Below are positions 1 to 8,380 of a DNA stretch of 9,278 nt, piece by piece. A program made the position numbers and the translations under genes. The stretch is taken from contig JALREG010000371.1 of the NCBI GenBank assembly GCA_023253905.1, positions 1 to 9,278 on the forward strand, given 5' to 3'. The stretch is from Burkholderiaceae bacterium (GTDB lineage: Bacteria; Pseudomonadota; Gammaproteobacteria; Burkholderiales; Burkholderiaceae). The first letter of the stretch is position 1. Every line of letters starts with the position of its first letter. The notes beneath the pieces are model-generated. The model searched no databases, was not told where the DNA came from, and saw only the letters and a program-made list of their open reading frames with translations.

Positions 1-1161
1 AACTTCATTGGCCAGATGGTCTGGGGGCCCACTACCAATTTCGTGCTGGTCGCAGTGCCGCTGTTTCTGTTGATGGGCGAGATCATGTTGCGGGCGGGAT
101 TGTCCGATCGCCTCTACCGCTCGCTCAACCTGTGGCTGCAGCGGGTGCCGGGCGGCCTCCTGCACACCAACATTGCCGCCTCCAGCGTGTTTTCGGCCAT
201 CTCGGGCTCGAGCGTGGCCACGGCCGCCACCATGGGTTCGGTGGCCCTGCCTTACTTTCGCGATACCCGCTACTCGCAGCCCATGGTGCTGGGGTCTCTA
301 GCGGCTGGCGGGGCGCTCGGCAATCTCATTCCGCCGGGCATAACCTTCATTGTGTACGGGCTGATCACCGAGACCTCGGTGGGTGCGCTCTACACCGCGG
401 CGATCGGCCCCAGCATCCTGGTGGTGCTGCTCTTCACGCTCCTCATCCTGTGGCATGGTGTCCGTAATCCCCTCCCGCGGCCCGATGCGATCCCGCTGGC
501 GGTGAAGCTCAAGGGTCTCCTCGATCTGCTGCCCACCCTGATTCTGATCGCGATCGTGCTGGGCACGATTTATTCGGGTCTGGCCACACCCACCGAATCG
601 GCCGCGCTCGGTGTGGTGGCGGCGATCGTTGCAGCGGCACTCGCCGGGCGGCTGACGCTGTCCATGCTCAATGAGTCCGCCAAAGCGGCTGCGCGCACCA
701 CTGCATTCATCGGACTCATCCTGTGCGGCGCCTATCTTCTCAACTACATTTTCAGTGCGCTCGGCGTCCCGCGAGCCCTGTCTCAGGCGGTCTCTGACCT
801 GCCCGTTCCTTCCTGGATGATCATGACGCTAATCGTGGGGTTTTATCTCGCGCTCGGCACGTTCATGGAAGGGTTTTCGATGATCGTGACGACAATTCCG
901 GTCATCTTTCCGGTCGTCAAGGCGCTCGGCTACGATCCGATCTGGTTCGGCGTGGTCGTGACGATGCTGGTCGAGATTGCGTTGATCAGTCCTCCCGACG
1001 GCACCGTGCTCTATGTACTGCAGGGCATGCGCGGTAATCCGGGACCGATCACCGATGTGTTCAAGGGCGTCATGCCCTTTCTTCTCGTCTACATTGTTGC
1101 GATCATTTTGCTGATGGTGTTTCCGCAGATCGCCCTGTGGCTGGTCGCGCGAACGCCCTGA
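1..1161 (+). CDS. TRAP transporter large permease subunit (DctM-like), 5'-truncated by the window edge
   Basis: This is the large membrane subunit of a tripartite ATP-independent periplasmic (TRAP) transporter, the inner-membrane protein that moves an organic acid or similar solute with sodium after delivery by a periplasmic binding protein. The frame is open from base 1, so the window starts inside the gene; about 386 codons are present and roughly 40-50 N-terminal residues are probably missing against the usual 425-430. Visible family landmarks are the glycine/serine stretch AISGSSVATAATMG (around residues 66-79 of the visible part), the LGNLIPPG motif followed by ITETSVGALY (around 105-130), and a second half-repeat near residues 275-345 with GTFMEG and the ISPPDG motif. 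Many hydrophobic helices run throughout. The DctQ small subunit and DctP binding protein are expected upstream, outside the window. The methionine at base 16 is internal, not the start. The substrate cannot be told from this subunit. Confidence 0.93.
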   Translation, partial: NFIGQMVWGPTTNFVLVAVPLFLLMGEIMLRAGLSDRLYRSLNLWLQRVPGGLLHTNIAASSVFSAISGSSVATAATMGSVALPYFRDTRYSQPMVLGSLAAGGALGNLIPPGITFIVYGLITETSVGALYTAAIGPSILVVLLFTLLILWHGVRNPLPRPDAIPLAVKLKGLLDLLPTLILIAIVLGTIYSGLATPTESAALGVVAAIVAAALAGRLTLSMLNESAKAAARTTAFIGLILCGAYLLNYIFSALGVPRALSQAVSDLPVPSWMIMTLIVGFYLALGTFMEGFSMIVTTIPVIFPVVKALGYDPIWFGVVVTMLVEIALISPPDGTVLYVLQGMRGNPGPITDVFKGVMPFLLVYIVAIILLMVFPQIALWLVARTP

Positions 1162-1217
1162 CCGGGGTCGCCGGGCCCGATTCTTCGGCCTTTCCCTCAC
1201 ACAAATCGGGTTTTGTC

Positions 1218-2681
1218 ATGCTGCTTGGGTTTGTAGTTGCTTATCTGCTTTGCACGATCGCGATCGGTCTGTGGGCCGCCAAGAACGTCAAGACCACCGC
1301 TGACTTCGCAGTGGCTGGTCGTCATCTGCCGATGATCATGATCGTCACGACCACTTTTGCAACCTGGTTCGGATCGGAAACTGTACTCGGTATCCCCGCG
1401 AAATTTGTTGAGGGTGGACTGGGCGCAGTGGTCGAAGATCCATTCGGCGCCGGCAGTTGCCTCATTTTGGTCGGCCTCTTTTTTGCCGCCAAGCTCTACC
1501 GGATGACGCTCCTCACCATCAGCGACTATTACCGCGAGCGCTATGGGCGCGGGGTGGAGGTTGCCTGTTCGCTCATCATTATCATGAGCTACCTGGGGTG
1601 GGTCTCGGCGCAGGTCACGGCGTTGGGGCTGGTGTTCAACCTGCTGTCGGGGGGCGCCATTCCCATCGCGATGGGAATGATCATTGGCACCACGGTCATT
1701 CTTGCTTACACCCTGTTTGGCGGCATGTGGTCAGTGGCGGTCACCGACTTTGTGCAGATGATCATCCTGGTGGTTGGGCTGTCGGCGATCGCCATCTTTG
1801 CAGCTAATCTTGCTGGCGGCGCCGATAAGGTGATCGAGCTTGCGGCGAGCAAGGATCTGTTCAGGTTCTTCCCCGAGCCCAGCTTCACTGAGATCATGTT
1901 CTTCATCGCTGCAGCGATCACCATGATGTTCGGCTCGATCCCTCAGCAGGATGTCTTCCAGCGCGTGATGTCGGCGCGCGATGAAAAGGCGGCCACGCGT
2001 GGCCCGGTGATCGGCGGCATCTGCTACATCCTGTTTGCCTCGGTGCCCATGTTCCTGGTGACGAGCGCGCTCATCATCATGCCGGAGAAGGCGGCTGAAC
2101 TGATCGCTGAAGATCCGCAGAAAGTGCTGCCCACGCTGGTACTCGAAAAAATGCCGCTCGTCATGCAGGTGCTTTTCTTTGGTGCTCTGCTGGCAGCGCT
2201 GCAGAGCGTCGCCTCGGCCACGTTGCTCGCGCCCTCCGTCACGTTTGTTGAAAATATCTGGCGACAATTCAAGCCCCGGATCAGTGACAGGCAGGAACTC
2301 CTCACCATGCGGATTGCGGTGCTGGTGTTTGCCTGCTGCGTGTGCACCTACGCGATTGCGCTCGAGGGCACGCCCATCTACGAGATGGTGTCGGGTGCCT
2401 ATCAGGTCACCCTGGTGGGCGCATTCGTGCCACTGGTGGCGGGCCTCTTCTGGCCGCGGGCCACTACCCAGGGAGCGGTATTTGCGATTGTGCTGGGGCT
2501 TGCCACCTGGGGCATCCTGTTGCTCGCCGGGCTGGGCGAGGTGTTCCCGCCGCAACTGGCGGGGTTTGCCATGGCAGCGGTGGGCATGGTGATCGGTTCG
2601 CTTGGGCCGCAGCGTCTCATCCGCAATCAGCACGGATCGCACCGTCACATGACCGGCGCTGAGGGGCGCGGCGCGCACTGA
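1218..2681 (+). CDS. Sodium:solute symporter family (SSS, TC 2.A.21) permease
   Basis: A polytopic inner-membrane secondary transporter of about 487 residues, within the usual SSS range, which uses the sodium gradient to import a small solute. The first helix (about residues 3-21) is followed by the typical VKTTADFAVAGRHLP segment (24-38). The SSS hallmark GGMWSVAVTDFVQ lies at 168-180, and the helix ALLAALQSVASATLLAPS (323-340) carries serines and a threonine at the place where LeuT-fold symporters bind sodium. The start is a choice: the frame also has an ATG at 1137, but that would overlap dctM by 25 bases and add a 27-residue non-membrane leader without family character, so the ATG at 1218 is preferred. 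No clear Shine-Dalgarno sequence precedes it. The gap to dctM is then 56 bases, so both may share a transcript. The C-terminus ends in a short polar, histidine-containing tail (about 464-487). The substrate is unknown; amino acids, sugars or carboxylates are all possible. Confidence 0.9.
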   Translation: MLLGFVVAYLLCTIAIGLWAAKNVKTTADFAVAGRHLPMIMIVTTTFATWFGSETVLGIPAKFVEGGLGAVVEDPFGAGSCLILVGLFFAAKLYRMTLLTISDYYRERYGRGVEVACSLIIIMSYLGWVSAQVTALGLVFNLLSGGAIPIAMGMIIGTTVILAYTLFGGMWSVAVTDFVQMIILVVGLSAIAIFAANLAGGADKVIELAASKDLFRFFPEPSFTEIMFFIAAAITMMFGSIPQQDVFQRVMSARDEKAATRGPVIGGICYILFASVPMFLVTSALIIMPEKAAELIAEDPQKVLPTLVLEKMPLVMQVLFFGALLAALQSVASATLLAPSVTFVENIWRQFKPRISDRQELLTMRIAVLVFACCVCTYAIALEGTPIYEMVSGAYQVTLVGAFVPLVAGLFWPRATTQGAVFAIVLGLATWGILLLAGLGEVFPPQLAGFAMAAVGMVIGSLGPQRLIRNQHGSHRHMTGAEGRGAH

Positions 2682-2689
2682 GTGCGTGC
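2671..2689 (+). other. Hairpin with the symporter TGA stop as its loop
   Basis: The bases GCGCGCAC (2671-2678) and GTGCGTGC (2682-2689) can pair over eight positions, one of them a G-U wobble, leaving the stop codon TGA (2679-2681) as a three-base loop. No run of T follows, so it is not a standard intrinsic terminator. It could slow or partly stop transcripts, or protect the 3' end of the upstream message. Chance formation in GC-rich DNA is possible. Confidence 0.4.
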
Positions 2690-2762
2690 GGGCCGTTGGT
2701 TGGAATGATGGACATCGAGACAAATCTCCACTACCTTCGCAGCGGAACCCTTTCGAACATAC

Positions 2763-2775
2763 GGAGACACAAGTG
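2763..2775 (+). promoter_or_regulatory. Ribosome binding site that sets a GTG start for the ABC binding protein
   Basis: The sequence GGAG at 2763-2766 stands six bases before a GTG at 2773. This fixes the start at the codon just ahead of the signal peptide and argues against the in-frame GTG at 2686, which would add 29 hydrophilic residues before the signal sequence. Confidence 0.75.
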
Positions 2776-3807
2776 ACCCCCGATTTCACCCGCCGCTCGC
2801 TTTTGGCAGCCGCCCTGACCATCGCCGCCTCGCCCGCTGCGCTGGCTCAGATACCGGTTGCGTCGCTGGACCAGCTCGCCGCTCAGGCACGCACCAAGGG
2901 ACCGGTGATCTGGTACGAAAGCTCACCGACCGACCAGGCCGACAAGATCGCTGCGGCCTTCGCGAAGCGTTTCCCCGGGGTGCAGCTGCAGCACACGCGT
3001 GACGCGGGCGGGGCGGGCATTGGCGCCCGGGTCATCCAGGAGGTGCAGGGTAATGCCCGAACCGCTGACCTGCTGACTGGCAGCGCCTCGGTGATCTGGC
3101 AGCTGGTCAATCGCGATATGGTCGTGAAGCAGGACTGGAAGGCGATGGGGGTTCCTGCCAGTGTTAGCACCTCGCCGTTCACAATTGCGAGCACCACTGC
3201 GGTCTATGTGCTTCTCAGTAACAAGCAGCAGGTGTCCGATGCCGAGGCGCCCAAAAACTGGGACGACCTTCTCAATCCCAAGTGGTCGGGCAAGATCGGT
3301 CTCTGGATTCGCGCCGAGCCGCAGCTGTCGCTCGCATCGGTTTGGGGCGAACAGAAAACCGCAGCGTTCATCGAGTCGGTAAACCGCCAGAAGCCGTTTG
3401 TCTTCAAAAGCACGTTCCCGCTTGCCCAGCAGGTGGGTGCGGGCGAGGTTCCGGTCGGCCTCGGGCTTTATCACGCCGCCATGGTCCCGATCGCAAAAGG
3501 CGCTCCGATCCGTTTTCATTTCCCTGACCCGGTGCCCACCACCACGCTGCACAGCGCGGTGATCGCTGCGGGCAAGAACCGCGAGGGCGGTTTGCTGCTC
3601 GCGCTCTGGCTCGCCACGCCCGAGGGGGCCAAGGTTTACGAGGCCGCCACCGGCCGCGGTCATGCCGGCGTGGAAGGCACCGAGGTGCAAAAGCTGCTCG
3701 CGGGTCGCGCGCTTGCTGAATTCTCGCCCGACAAGGTGCCGGTCAATCTCGAAATGTTCGAACGCTTCAACAAGTCGATCGCTGCCGGCGGCCAAGCCGT
3801 CAAGTGA
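2773..3807 (+). CDS. ABC transporter periplasmic substrate-binding protein, ferric/spermidine-like family (substrate unknown)
   Basis: The solute-capturing component of the ABC importer encoded by the next two genes; 344 residues, normal for the family. The N-terminus has a twin-arginine-type signal: TRRSLL at 6-11, a hydrophobic stretch LAAALTIAASPAA, and a likely cleavage after ALA at 23-25, giving a mature protein that starts QIPVASL. The mature part has the typical fold signs: VIWYESSPTDQADKIAAAF (45-63), DLLTGSASVIWQL near 99-111, a NWDDLLNPKWSGKIGL segment (162-177) that is very characteristic of this class, and VPVGLGLYHAAMVPIAKGAPI (227-247). Automatic annotation would probably say Fe(3+)-binding protein. 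Classical FbpA proteins hold iron with two adjacent tyrosines near this last region; here a single tyrosine (Y233) followed by histidine is seen, so iron is not supported. Phosphorylated sugars, phosphonates, polyamines or other anions are alternatives known for relatives. The stop overlaps the permease start by four bases. Confidence 0.88.
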   Translation: MTPDFTRRSLLAAALTIAASPAALAQIPVASLDQLAAQARTKGPVIWYESSPTDQADKIAAAFAKRFPGVQLQHTRDAGGAGIGARVIQEVQGNARTADLLTGSASVIWQLVNRDMVVKQDWKAMGVPASVSTSPFTIASTTAVYVLLSNKQQVSDAEAPKNWDDLLNPKWSGKIGLWIRAEPQLSLASVWGEQKTAAFIESVNRQKPFVFKSTFPLAQQVGAGEVPVGLGLYHAAMVPIAKGAPIRFHFPDPVPTTTLHSAVIAAGKNREGGLLLALWLATPEGAKVYEAATGRGHAGVEGTEVQKLLAGRALAEFSPDKVPVNLEMFERFNKSIAAGGQAVK

Positions 3808-5543
3808 GGTTGGCGCCTGCATCGGGCGCACCCTCCGTCGGGCACGGTTGGGGAGCCCGCCTTACCGCGGCAGCGGTGGCGCTGCTCCTGGTCTACCTGG
3901 TGGTGGTGCCGCTGGTGCTGCTCGGCATCAGCAGCATTCGACCCACCGGCTTTCCGCTCGAGCCCGGTTTTACGCTCGATAACTTTGGCAAGGTCTTCCT
4001 GGCGGGCGATTTTGGTGCGCTGCTCTCGACCACGGTGGTGTTCGCGCTCGGGTCGACCGCGCTTGCCCTCGTGTTCGGCACTGGGCTCGCGTGGCTGATC
4101 GAGCGCACCGATCTGCCAGGACGCAGCGCGTTTCGGGTTCTGGTCATCCTGCCGATGGCTACTCCGCCGGTTCTGCTCGCAATCGGTTGGGCCATGCTGC
4201 TGTCGCCCCGCACGGGCTTCTTCAATCTGCTGCTTCGTGATGGACTGGGCCTGAGCACGGCACCGTTCAATGTGTACTCGGTGCCCGGCATGATCTTCGT
4301 CGAGGCGCTGGCACTTGTGCCCACGGCCTTCCTGTTTCTTGCGCCCGCATTTCGCAACATGGATCCCAGCCTGGAGGAGGCTGCGCTTGCAAGCGGTGCG
4401 TCCACCTGGCGGTTGATCCGGAAAGTGCTGCTGCCGCTCCTCTGGCCAGCGCTTGCGGCGTGTGCGGTGTTCTTGCTGATCGTGTGCTTTGTGGTGTTCG
4501 ACATTCCGGGCACGCTCGGCATGCCCGCCCGAATCTATGTGCTGAGCACCCGAATCTTCTACCTCACCGCAGACAGTCCCACCGGGGTGCCGCTCTACGG
4601 GCAGGTCAGTGCGCTCGGAAGCTTTTTTCTGGTGATTCTTGCAGTGCTGGGATATGCCTATTTCCGCTTCACGCGTGAGAGTCAGCGCTATCGGACGGTA
4701 AGCGGCAAGGGTTTTCGTCCGCGACAGTCGCCACTTGGCCGCTGGCGCTGGCCGGCGTTTGGTGCGGTGAGCCTCTACTTCCTGCTGGCGGTCGTCGCGC
4801 CGCTCGCCATTCTGATCTGGGCGAGTCTTATGCCCTATCAGACCAGGCCCAACCTCGCGTCGTTGTCGCTTGCCACGCTTGATAATCACCTGGACTTTCT
4901 CCGCAACGCCCGCCTGATCACCGCTTCGCTCAACTCGCTCACCATCGCCGTCGTATCGGCCACCGCAGTGGCGTTGCTCTCGCTCGTGGTGTCGTGGCTG
5001 GTGGTTCGACAGCGGCCGCGAGGGGCCACACTGATCGATAACCTGGCTTTCGCGCCGATCGCCATTCCCGGCGTGATGCTGGGTGTGGCCGTGGTGTACG
5101 TCTACCTGTCGCTGGATCAGGTGTTTCCGGTCTACGGCACGATCTGGATTCTGGTGATTGCCTATGTCACCCACTACCTGTCATTTGGCAGCCGGCTCGC
5201 CAATGGCGTGATGGTGCAGATTCATCCCGAACTCGAAGAAGCCGCCCGCGCGTCAGGCGCTGGGAGCTTTCGTGTCCTGGCCCGCATCACCGCGCCGCTG
5301 GTCTGGCCGGCGGTCGCGGCCATCTGGATCTGGGTGCTGGCCCACGCGATGCGCGAACTTTCCACGGCGCTCATGCTGTCCAGTCGCAACAACACGGTGC
5401 TGCCAACATTGCTCTGGGACTACTGGACCGGAGGCGAGCCCACCCGTGCGGCCACGGTTGGTGTCTGGCTGGTGCTGGCGCTGGCGCTCATTCTTGCTCT
5501 GTGGCATGTGCTTGCCACACGGAGCGTCACGCGGACCGCATGA
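3804..5543 (+). CDS. ABC transporter permease, two fused membrane domains (FbpB-like)
   Basis: The inner-membrane channel of the importer: 579 residues holding two binding-protein-dependent permease domains in one chain, the arrangement known from FbpB/SfuB-type systems, so one polypeptide replaces a permease dimer. Each half ends with the cytoplasmic EAA loop that docks on the ATPase: EEAALASGAS at about 191-200 and EEAARASGAG at about 478-487. Each loop is followed by a conserved leucine/proline-rich stretch (LLPLLWPAL and ITAPLVWPAV). About twelve hydrophobic helices are expected, the first around residues 20-42; a polar linker near 285-315 joins the halves. Translation starts at a GTG whose last two bases and the next A form the stop codon of the binding-protein gene (GTGA overlap), which implies translational coupling; no strong independent ribosome site is seen. 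The two halves share the motif but otherwise differ, so the fusion is old rather than a recent duplication. Confidence 0.92.
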   Translation: MRLAPASGAPSVGHGWGARLTAAAVALLLVYLVVVPLVLLGISSIRPTGFPLEPGFTLDNFGKVFLAGDFGALLSTTVVFALGSTALALVFGTGLAWLIERTDLPGRSAFRVLVILPMATPPVLLAIGWAMLLSPRTGFFNLLLRDGLGLSTAPFNVYSVPGMIFVEALALVPTAFLFLAPAFRNMDPSLEEAALASGASTWRLIRKVLLPLLWPALAACAVFLLIVCFVVFDIPGTLGMPARIYVLSTRIFYLTADSPTGVPLYGQVSALGSFFLVILAVLGYAYFRFTRESQRYRTVSGKGFRPRQSPLGRWRWPAFGAVSLYFLLAVVAPLAILIWASLMPYQTRPNLASLSLATLDNHLDFLRNARLITASLNSLTIAVVSATAVALLSLVVSWLVVRQRPRGATLIDNLAFAPIAIPGVMLGVAVVYVYLSLDQVFPVYGTIWILVIAYVTHYLSFGSRLANGVMVQIHPELEEAARASGAGSFRVLARITAPLVWPAVAAIWIWVLAHAMRELSTALMLSSRNNTVLPTLLWDYWTGGEPTRAATVGVWLVLALALILALWHVLATRSVTRTA

Positions 5544-5563
5544 GCCCAAACGGATAAGTCAAT

Positions 5564-6685
5564 ATGCTTGAGGTGAGTCAGCTTCGCAAACGCTATGACC
5601 GGACGGACCCCAACGCGTTCGCTGTGCGGGAGGTGTCGTTCGCGGTGAAGCCTGGCGAGTTTTTTACCCTGCTCGGGCCTTCGGGCTGCGGCAAGACCAC
5701 CACGTTGCGGGCGATCGCCGGACTGGAAATGCCGGACGAGGGGGAAATCCGGATCGCTGACGTGACCGTTTTTTCCTCAGCAAGCGGCGTCGCGGTGCCG
5801 GTCAATCGTCGTGACATTGCAATGGTGTTCCAAAGCTACGCGATCTGGCCGCACATGACGGTGGGCGAAAATGTCGCCTTTCCGCTCGAGGCGAAGGGCG
5901 TGCCTGTGGTTGAGGCCAGGCGACGGGTGGAGCGCGCGCTCGAGATGGTGGGCCTCGCAGCGTTCCGCGATCGTCCTGCGCCCATGCTGTCTGGCGGTCA
6001 GCAGCAGCGGGTGGCGCTCGCCCGTGCTTTCGTGAAGGAAGCGCGCGTCCTGCTGCTCGATGAACCACTGTCCAACCTTGATGCGAAGCTGAGGGAGCAG
6101 ATGCGGGTGGAGCTGCGCGACCTGCAGCGCAGAGTGGGCACCACCACCATCTATGTCACCCATGATCAGGAGGAGGCAATGAGTCTGTCCGATCGGGTGG
6201 CGGTGATGAATGAGGGACGGGTCGTTGAGGTGGCGCCCCCGCGCGCGCTTTATCTGCGGCCGCGCACGCGCTTTGCCGCGCAGTTTGTCGGACAGGCCGA
6301 TCTGCTTGAGGGCACGGTGGTCGGGGCAGATGATGACGCGCAGGTGGTGGACACACCGCTCGGGCGACTGCACGCCATCACGTCGGCACCGGCCTGGGCG
6401 GGGGCTGCGGTTGAGGGCGAGTCGCGTAACGCAGCCACCACCGGGGGCGTGAGTGTCCTGATCCGCCCCGAACACATCGAATTGCACGCCAGACCCCAGG
6501 GGGTTCTGAACGAAGTTCCCGGCGTGATTGAACGGCTGATGTTCTCCGGCCGGATCGTTGAGTATGTGGTGATGGCCGGTGACCAGCGCGTACGGGTGCA
6601 GGGCACATCGCGGGAAATGTTTGAGGCCGGGCAGAGCGTGGTGATGGTGTTGCCGCCCGAGCACTGCGTGGTGGTGACCGCCTAG
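5564..6685 (+). CDS. ABC transporter ATP-binding protein, FbpC/PotA-like with TOBE domain
   Basis: The cytoplasmic ATPase that powers the importer; 373 residues, usual for the CUT1/FbpC/PotA group. All nucleotide-binding motifs are intact: Walker A GPSGCGKT at 38-45, Q-loop glutamine 90 in the segment VFQSYAIWPHMTVGENVAF, signature LSGGQ at 142-146, Walker B VLLLDE at 162-167, D-loop SNLDA at 170-174, and the switch histidine 200 in VTHDQEEA. The part after about residue 240 is a regulatory TOBE region with the typical RPEHIEL motif at 301-307, preceded by a loop rich in alanine and glycine (about 276-295). The gene starts with ATG 20 bases after the permease stop, with a modest GGAT ribosome site at 5552-5555, and is the last gene of the ABC operon. 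The YAIWPHMTV wording around the Q-loop is common among ATPases annotated as iron transporters, but substrate choice rests with the binding protein. Confidence 0.95.
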   Translation: MLEVSQLRKRYDRTDPNAFAVREVSFAVKPGEFFTLLGPSGCGKTTTLRAIAGLEMPDEGEIRIADVTVFSSASGVAVPVNRRDIAMVFQSYAIWPHMTVGENVAFPLEAKGVPVVEARRRVERALEMVGLAAFRDRPAPMLSGGQQQRVALARAFVKEARVLLLDEPLSNLDAKLREQMRVELRDLQRRVGTTTIYVTHDQEEAMSLSDRVAVMNEGRVVEVAPPRALYLRPRTRFAAQFVGQADLLEGTVVGADDDAQVVDTPLGRLHAITSAPAWAGAAVEGESRNAATTGGVSVLIRPEHIELHARPQGVLNEVPGVIERLMFSGRIVEYVVMAGDQRVRVQGTSREMFEAGQSVVMVLPPEHCVVVTA

Positions 6686-6741
6686 CGCCCGGCGTAATCA
6701 GGCAGTTCGGACACCAGGCAATGATCAGGGCAAGACAAATT

Positions 6742-8355
6742 TCAACTTTCAGTTTGTAAAGATTGAGTGTCGTTTGAGCGGGTCGCCGCAGTCGCAGCAG
6801 CGGGTTGTCGGATGAGGTGGTCAAACGCGCTTAATGAAGCCTTTGCTCCATCACCCGCTGCAATCACAATCTGTTTGTAAGGCACAGTGGTGCAGTCGCC
6901 CGCTGCGAACACCCCTGGCACGTTGGTGAGCCCACCGGCGTCCACCACGACTTCCCCGAACCTGCTGAGTTCCACTGTGCCATGCAGCCACTCGGTGTTG
7001 GGGACGAGCCCGATCTGGACGAACACACCTTCCAGTGGCACCCAGTGCGCCTCGCCGGTTTGCCGATTGCGATAGCGGAGCCCGTTCACTTTGCCCGAAG
7101 CGCCCGTGATCTCAGTGGTCTCAGCATTGACCCGGATGGTCACGTTTGGAAGGCTCTCGAGCTTTCGAACCAGTACGGCGTCGGCTTTGAGCGTACCGGC
7201 AAACTCCACCACCGTGACATGCTCGACCACGCCTGCCAGATCAATCGCCGCCTCCACGCCAGAGTTACCGCCGCCGATCACGGCTACACGCTTACCCTTG
7301 AAAAGCGGACCATCACAGTGCGGGCAGTAGGCCACGCCCTTGTTGCGATATTCCTGCTCGCCCGGGACGTTCACATTTCGCCAGCGGGCGCCAGTTGCCA
7401 GGATGACCGAACGGCTCTTGAGCGTGGCGCCGCTTTCGAGTTTCACCTTGATCAGGCCAGCGGGTTCGGTGGCGGGGATCAGTGCCTGCGCACGCTGCAG
7501 GTTCATGATCTCAGCCCCGTAGGTGCGCGCGTGGGCCTCCAGTGCAGTGGCAAAACGCGGTCCGTCTGTTTCGAGTACCGAGATGTAGTTCTCGATGCCG
7601 AGGGTGTCATTGACCTGTCCGCCGAAGCGTTCGGCGGCGACTCCCACCCGGATTCCCTTGCGTGCCGCATAGACCGCTGCCGCAGCCCCGGCAGGGCCCC
7701 CGCCCACGATGAGCACATCGAAAGGCTCGCTTGAATCGAGGCGGGCTGCCTCGCGTGCTACCGACCCCGTATCAAGACGAGCGAGGATGTCCTCCAAGGT
7801 CATGCGGCCTGAGCCAAACGGCTTGCCGCGCTCGAACACCATGGGCACCGCCATGATCTCGCGTTGCCGGATCTCATCCTGAAACACGCCACCTTCAATG
7901 ACCACAGTCGTGATACGCGGATTCAGAATCGACATCAGCGAAAGTGCCTGCACCACGTCCGGGCAGTTGTGACACGAAAGCGACATGAACACTTCGAAGC
8001 TGAGCGCTTGATCGATCCCTCGGATGCTATCGATAAGCGCAGGCTCTAATTTTGGTGGGTGTCCGCCGGTCCAGAGAAGGGCGAGCACCAGCGAGGTGAA
8101 CTCATGACCCAGCGGTGCGCCAGCGAAGCGGACACCGTGGTCACTATCGTGGGGAGCGATCAGGAACGAGGGTGTGCGCGCGTCATGCCCGTTCAGATCA
8201 AGCGTCACCTTATTGCTCAGTTCGGCGATGGTGCGCACCAGCGCGAGCATCTCGCCTGAGGCAGTGTCGTCGCCGAGCGAAGCGATCAGACGAATGGGTT
8301 GCCGCAGCAGTTGGAGGTACTGCTGCAGCTGTGACTTGAGTTCTGAATCGAGCAT
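6742..8355 (-). CDS. ahpF: Alkyl hydroperoxide reductase subunit F (NADH:peroxiredoxin reductase)
   Basis: A cytoplasmic FAD flavoprotein that takes electrons from NADH and regenerates AhpC. At 537 residues it is slightly longer than the roughly 521 of the Escherichia coli protein. Domains in order: an N-terminal double thioredoxin-like domain with the redox pair C128/C131 in [14 protein letters not shown]; the FAD-binding GGGPAG at 218-223; the thioredoxin-reductase-like active site C344/C347 in [13 protein letters not shown]; the NAD-binding GGGNSG at 361-366; and the FAD-closing AAGDCT at 485-489. The family match ends near [11 protein letters not shown] (about 506-516); the last 20 or so residues form a polar, alanine/threonine/serine-rich tail of no known role. 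The start at 8355 is chosen because GGGAG lies six bases before it (8366-8362) and the protein then begins [14 protein letters not shown], as in the family; the longer frame to 8427 would run into ahpC. It lies 25 bases behind ahpC and is co-transcribed with it. Confidence 0.97.
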   Translation of the reverse strand: MLDSELKSQLQQYLQLLRQPIRLIASLGDDTASGEMLALVRTIAELSNKVTLDLNGHDARTPSFLIAPHDSDHGVRFAGAPLGHEFTSLVLALLWTGGHPPKLEPALIDSIRGIDQALSFEVFMSLSCHNCPDVVQALSLMSILNPRITTVVIEGGVFQDEIRQREIMAVPMVFERGKPFGSGRMTLEDILARLDTGSVAREAARLDSSEPFDVLIVGGGPAGAAAAVYAARKGIRVGVAAERFGGQVNDTLGIENYISVLETDGPRFATALEAHARTYGAEIMNLQRAQALIPATEPAGLIKVKLESGATLKSRSVILATGARWRNVNVPGEQEYRNKGVAYCPHCDGPLFKGKRVAVIGGGNSGVEAAIDLAGVVEHVTVVEFAGTLKADAVLVRKLESLPNVTIRVNAETTEITGASGKVNGLRYRNRQTGEAHWVPLEGVFVQIGLVPNTEWLHGTVELSRFGEVVVDAGGLTNVPGVFAAGDCTTVPYKQIVIAAGDGAKASLSAFDHLIRQPAAATAATRSNDTQSLQTES

Positions 8356-8380
8356 GACGATCTCCCTTTCGATGGCTGAC

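Noticed and set aside
1137..1217. Upstream ATG giving the symporter 27 extra residues
   Set aside because: The extension overlaps dctM, is not hydrophobic and has no family character; the ATG at 1218 begins directly before the first helix.
1162..1217. Possible intrinsic terminator after dctM (GGCC...GGCC followed by TTTCC)
   Set aside because: The stem is only four pairs with a loose loop and the T run is three bases long.
541..1270. Repeated GATCGCGATCG-like palindromes, for example near 546 and 1255
   Set aside because: They fall in reading frame as Ile-Ala-Ile codons of membrane helices and follow from codon preference; no regular spacing.
2686..2772. Upstream GTG start for the ABC binding protein
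   Set aside because: It would put 29 polar residues ahead of a twin-arginine signal peptide, whereas GTG 2773 has a well-placed GGAG.
1731..2822. A 363-codon minus-strand frame opposite the symporter
   Set aside because: Same shadow composition, no recognisable motif, no ribosome site, and opposite a convincing membrane protein.
3660..5174. A 504-codon open frame on the minus strand opposite the ABC permease
   Set aside because: It is dominated by arginine, histidine, glutamine and glycine without domain character and lies fully antisense to a clear permease; it is a by-product of G/C-ending codons.
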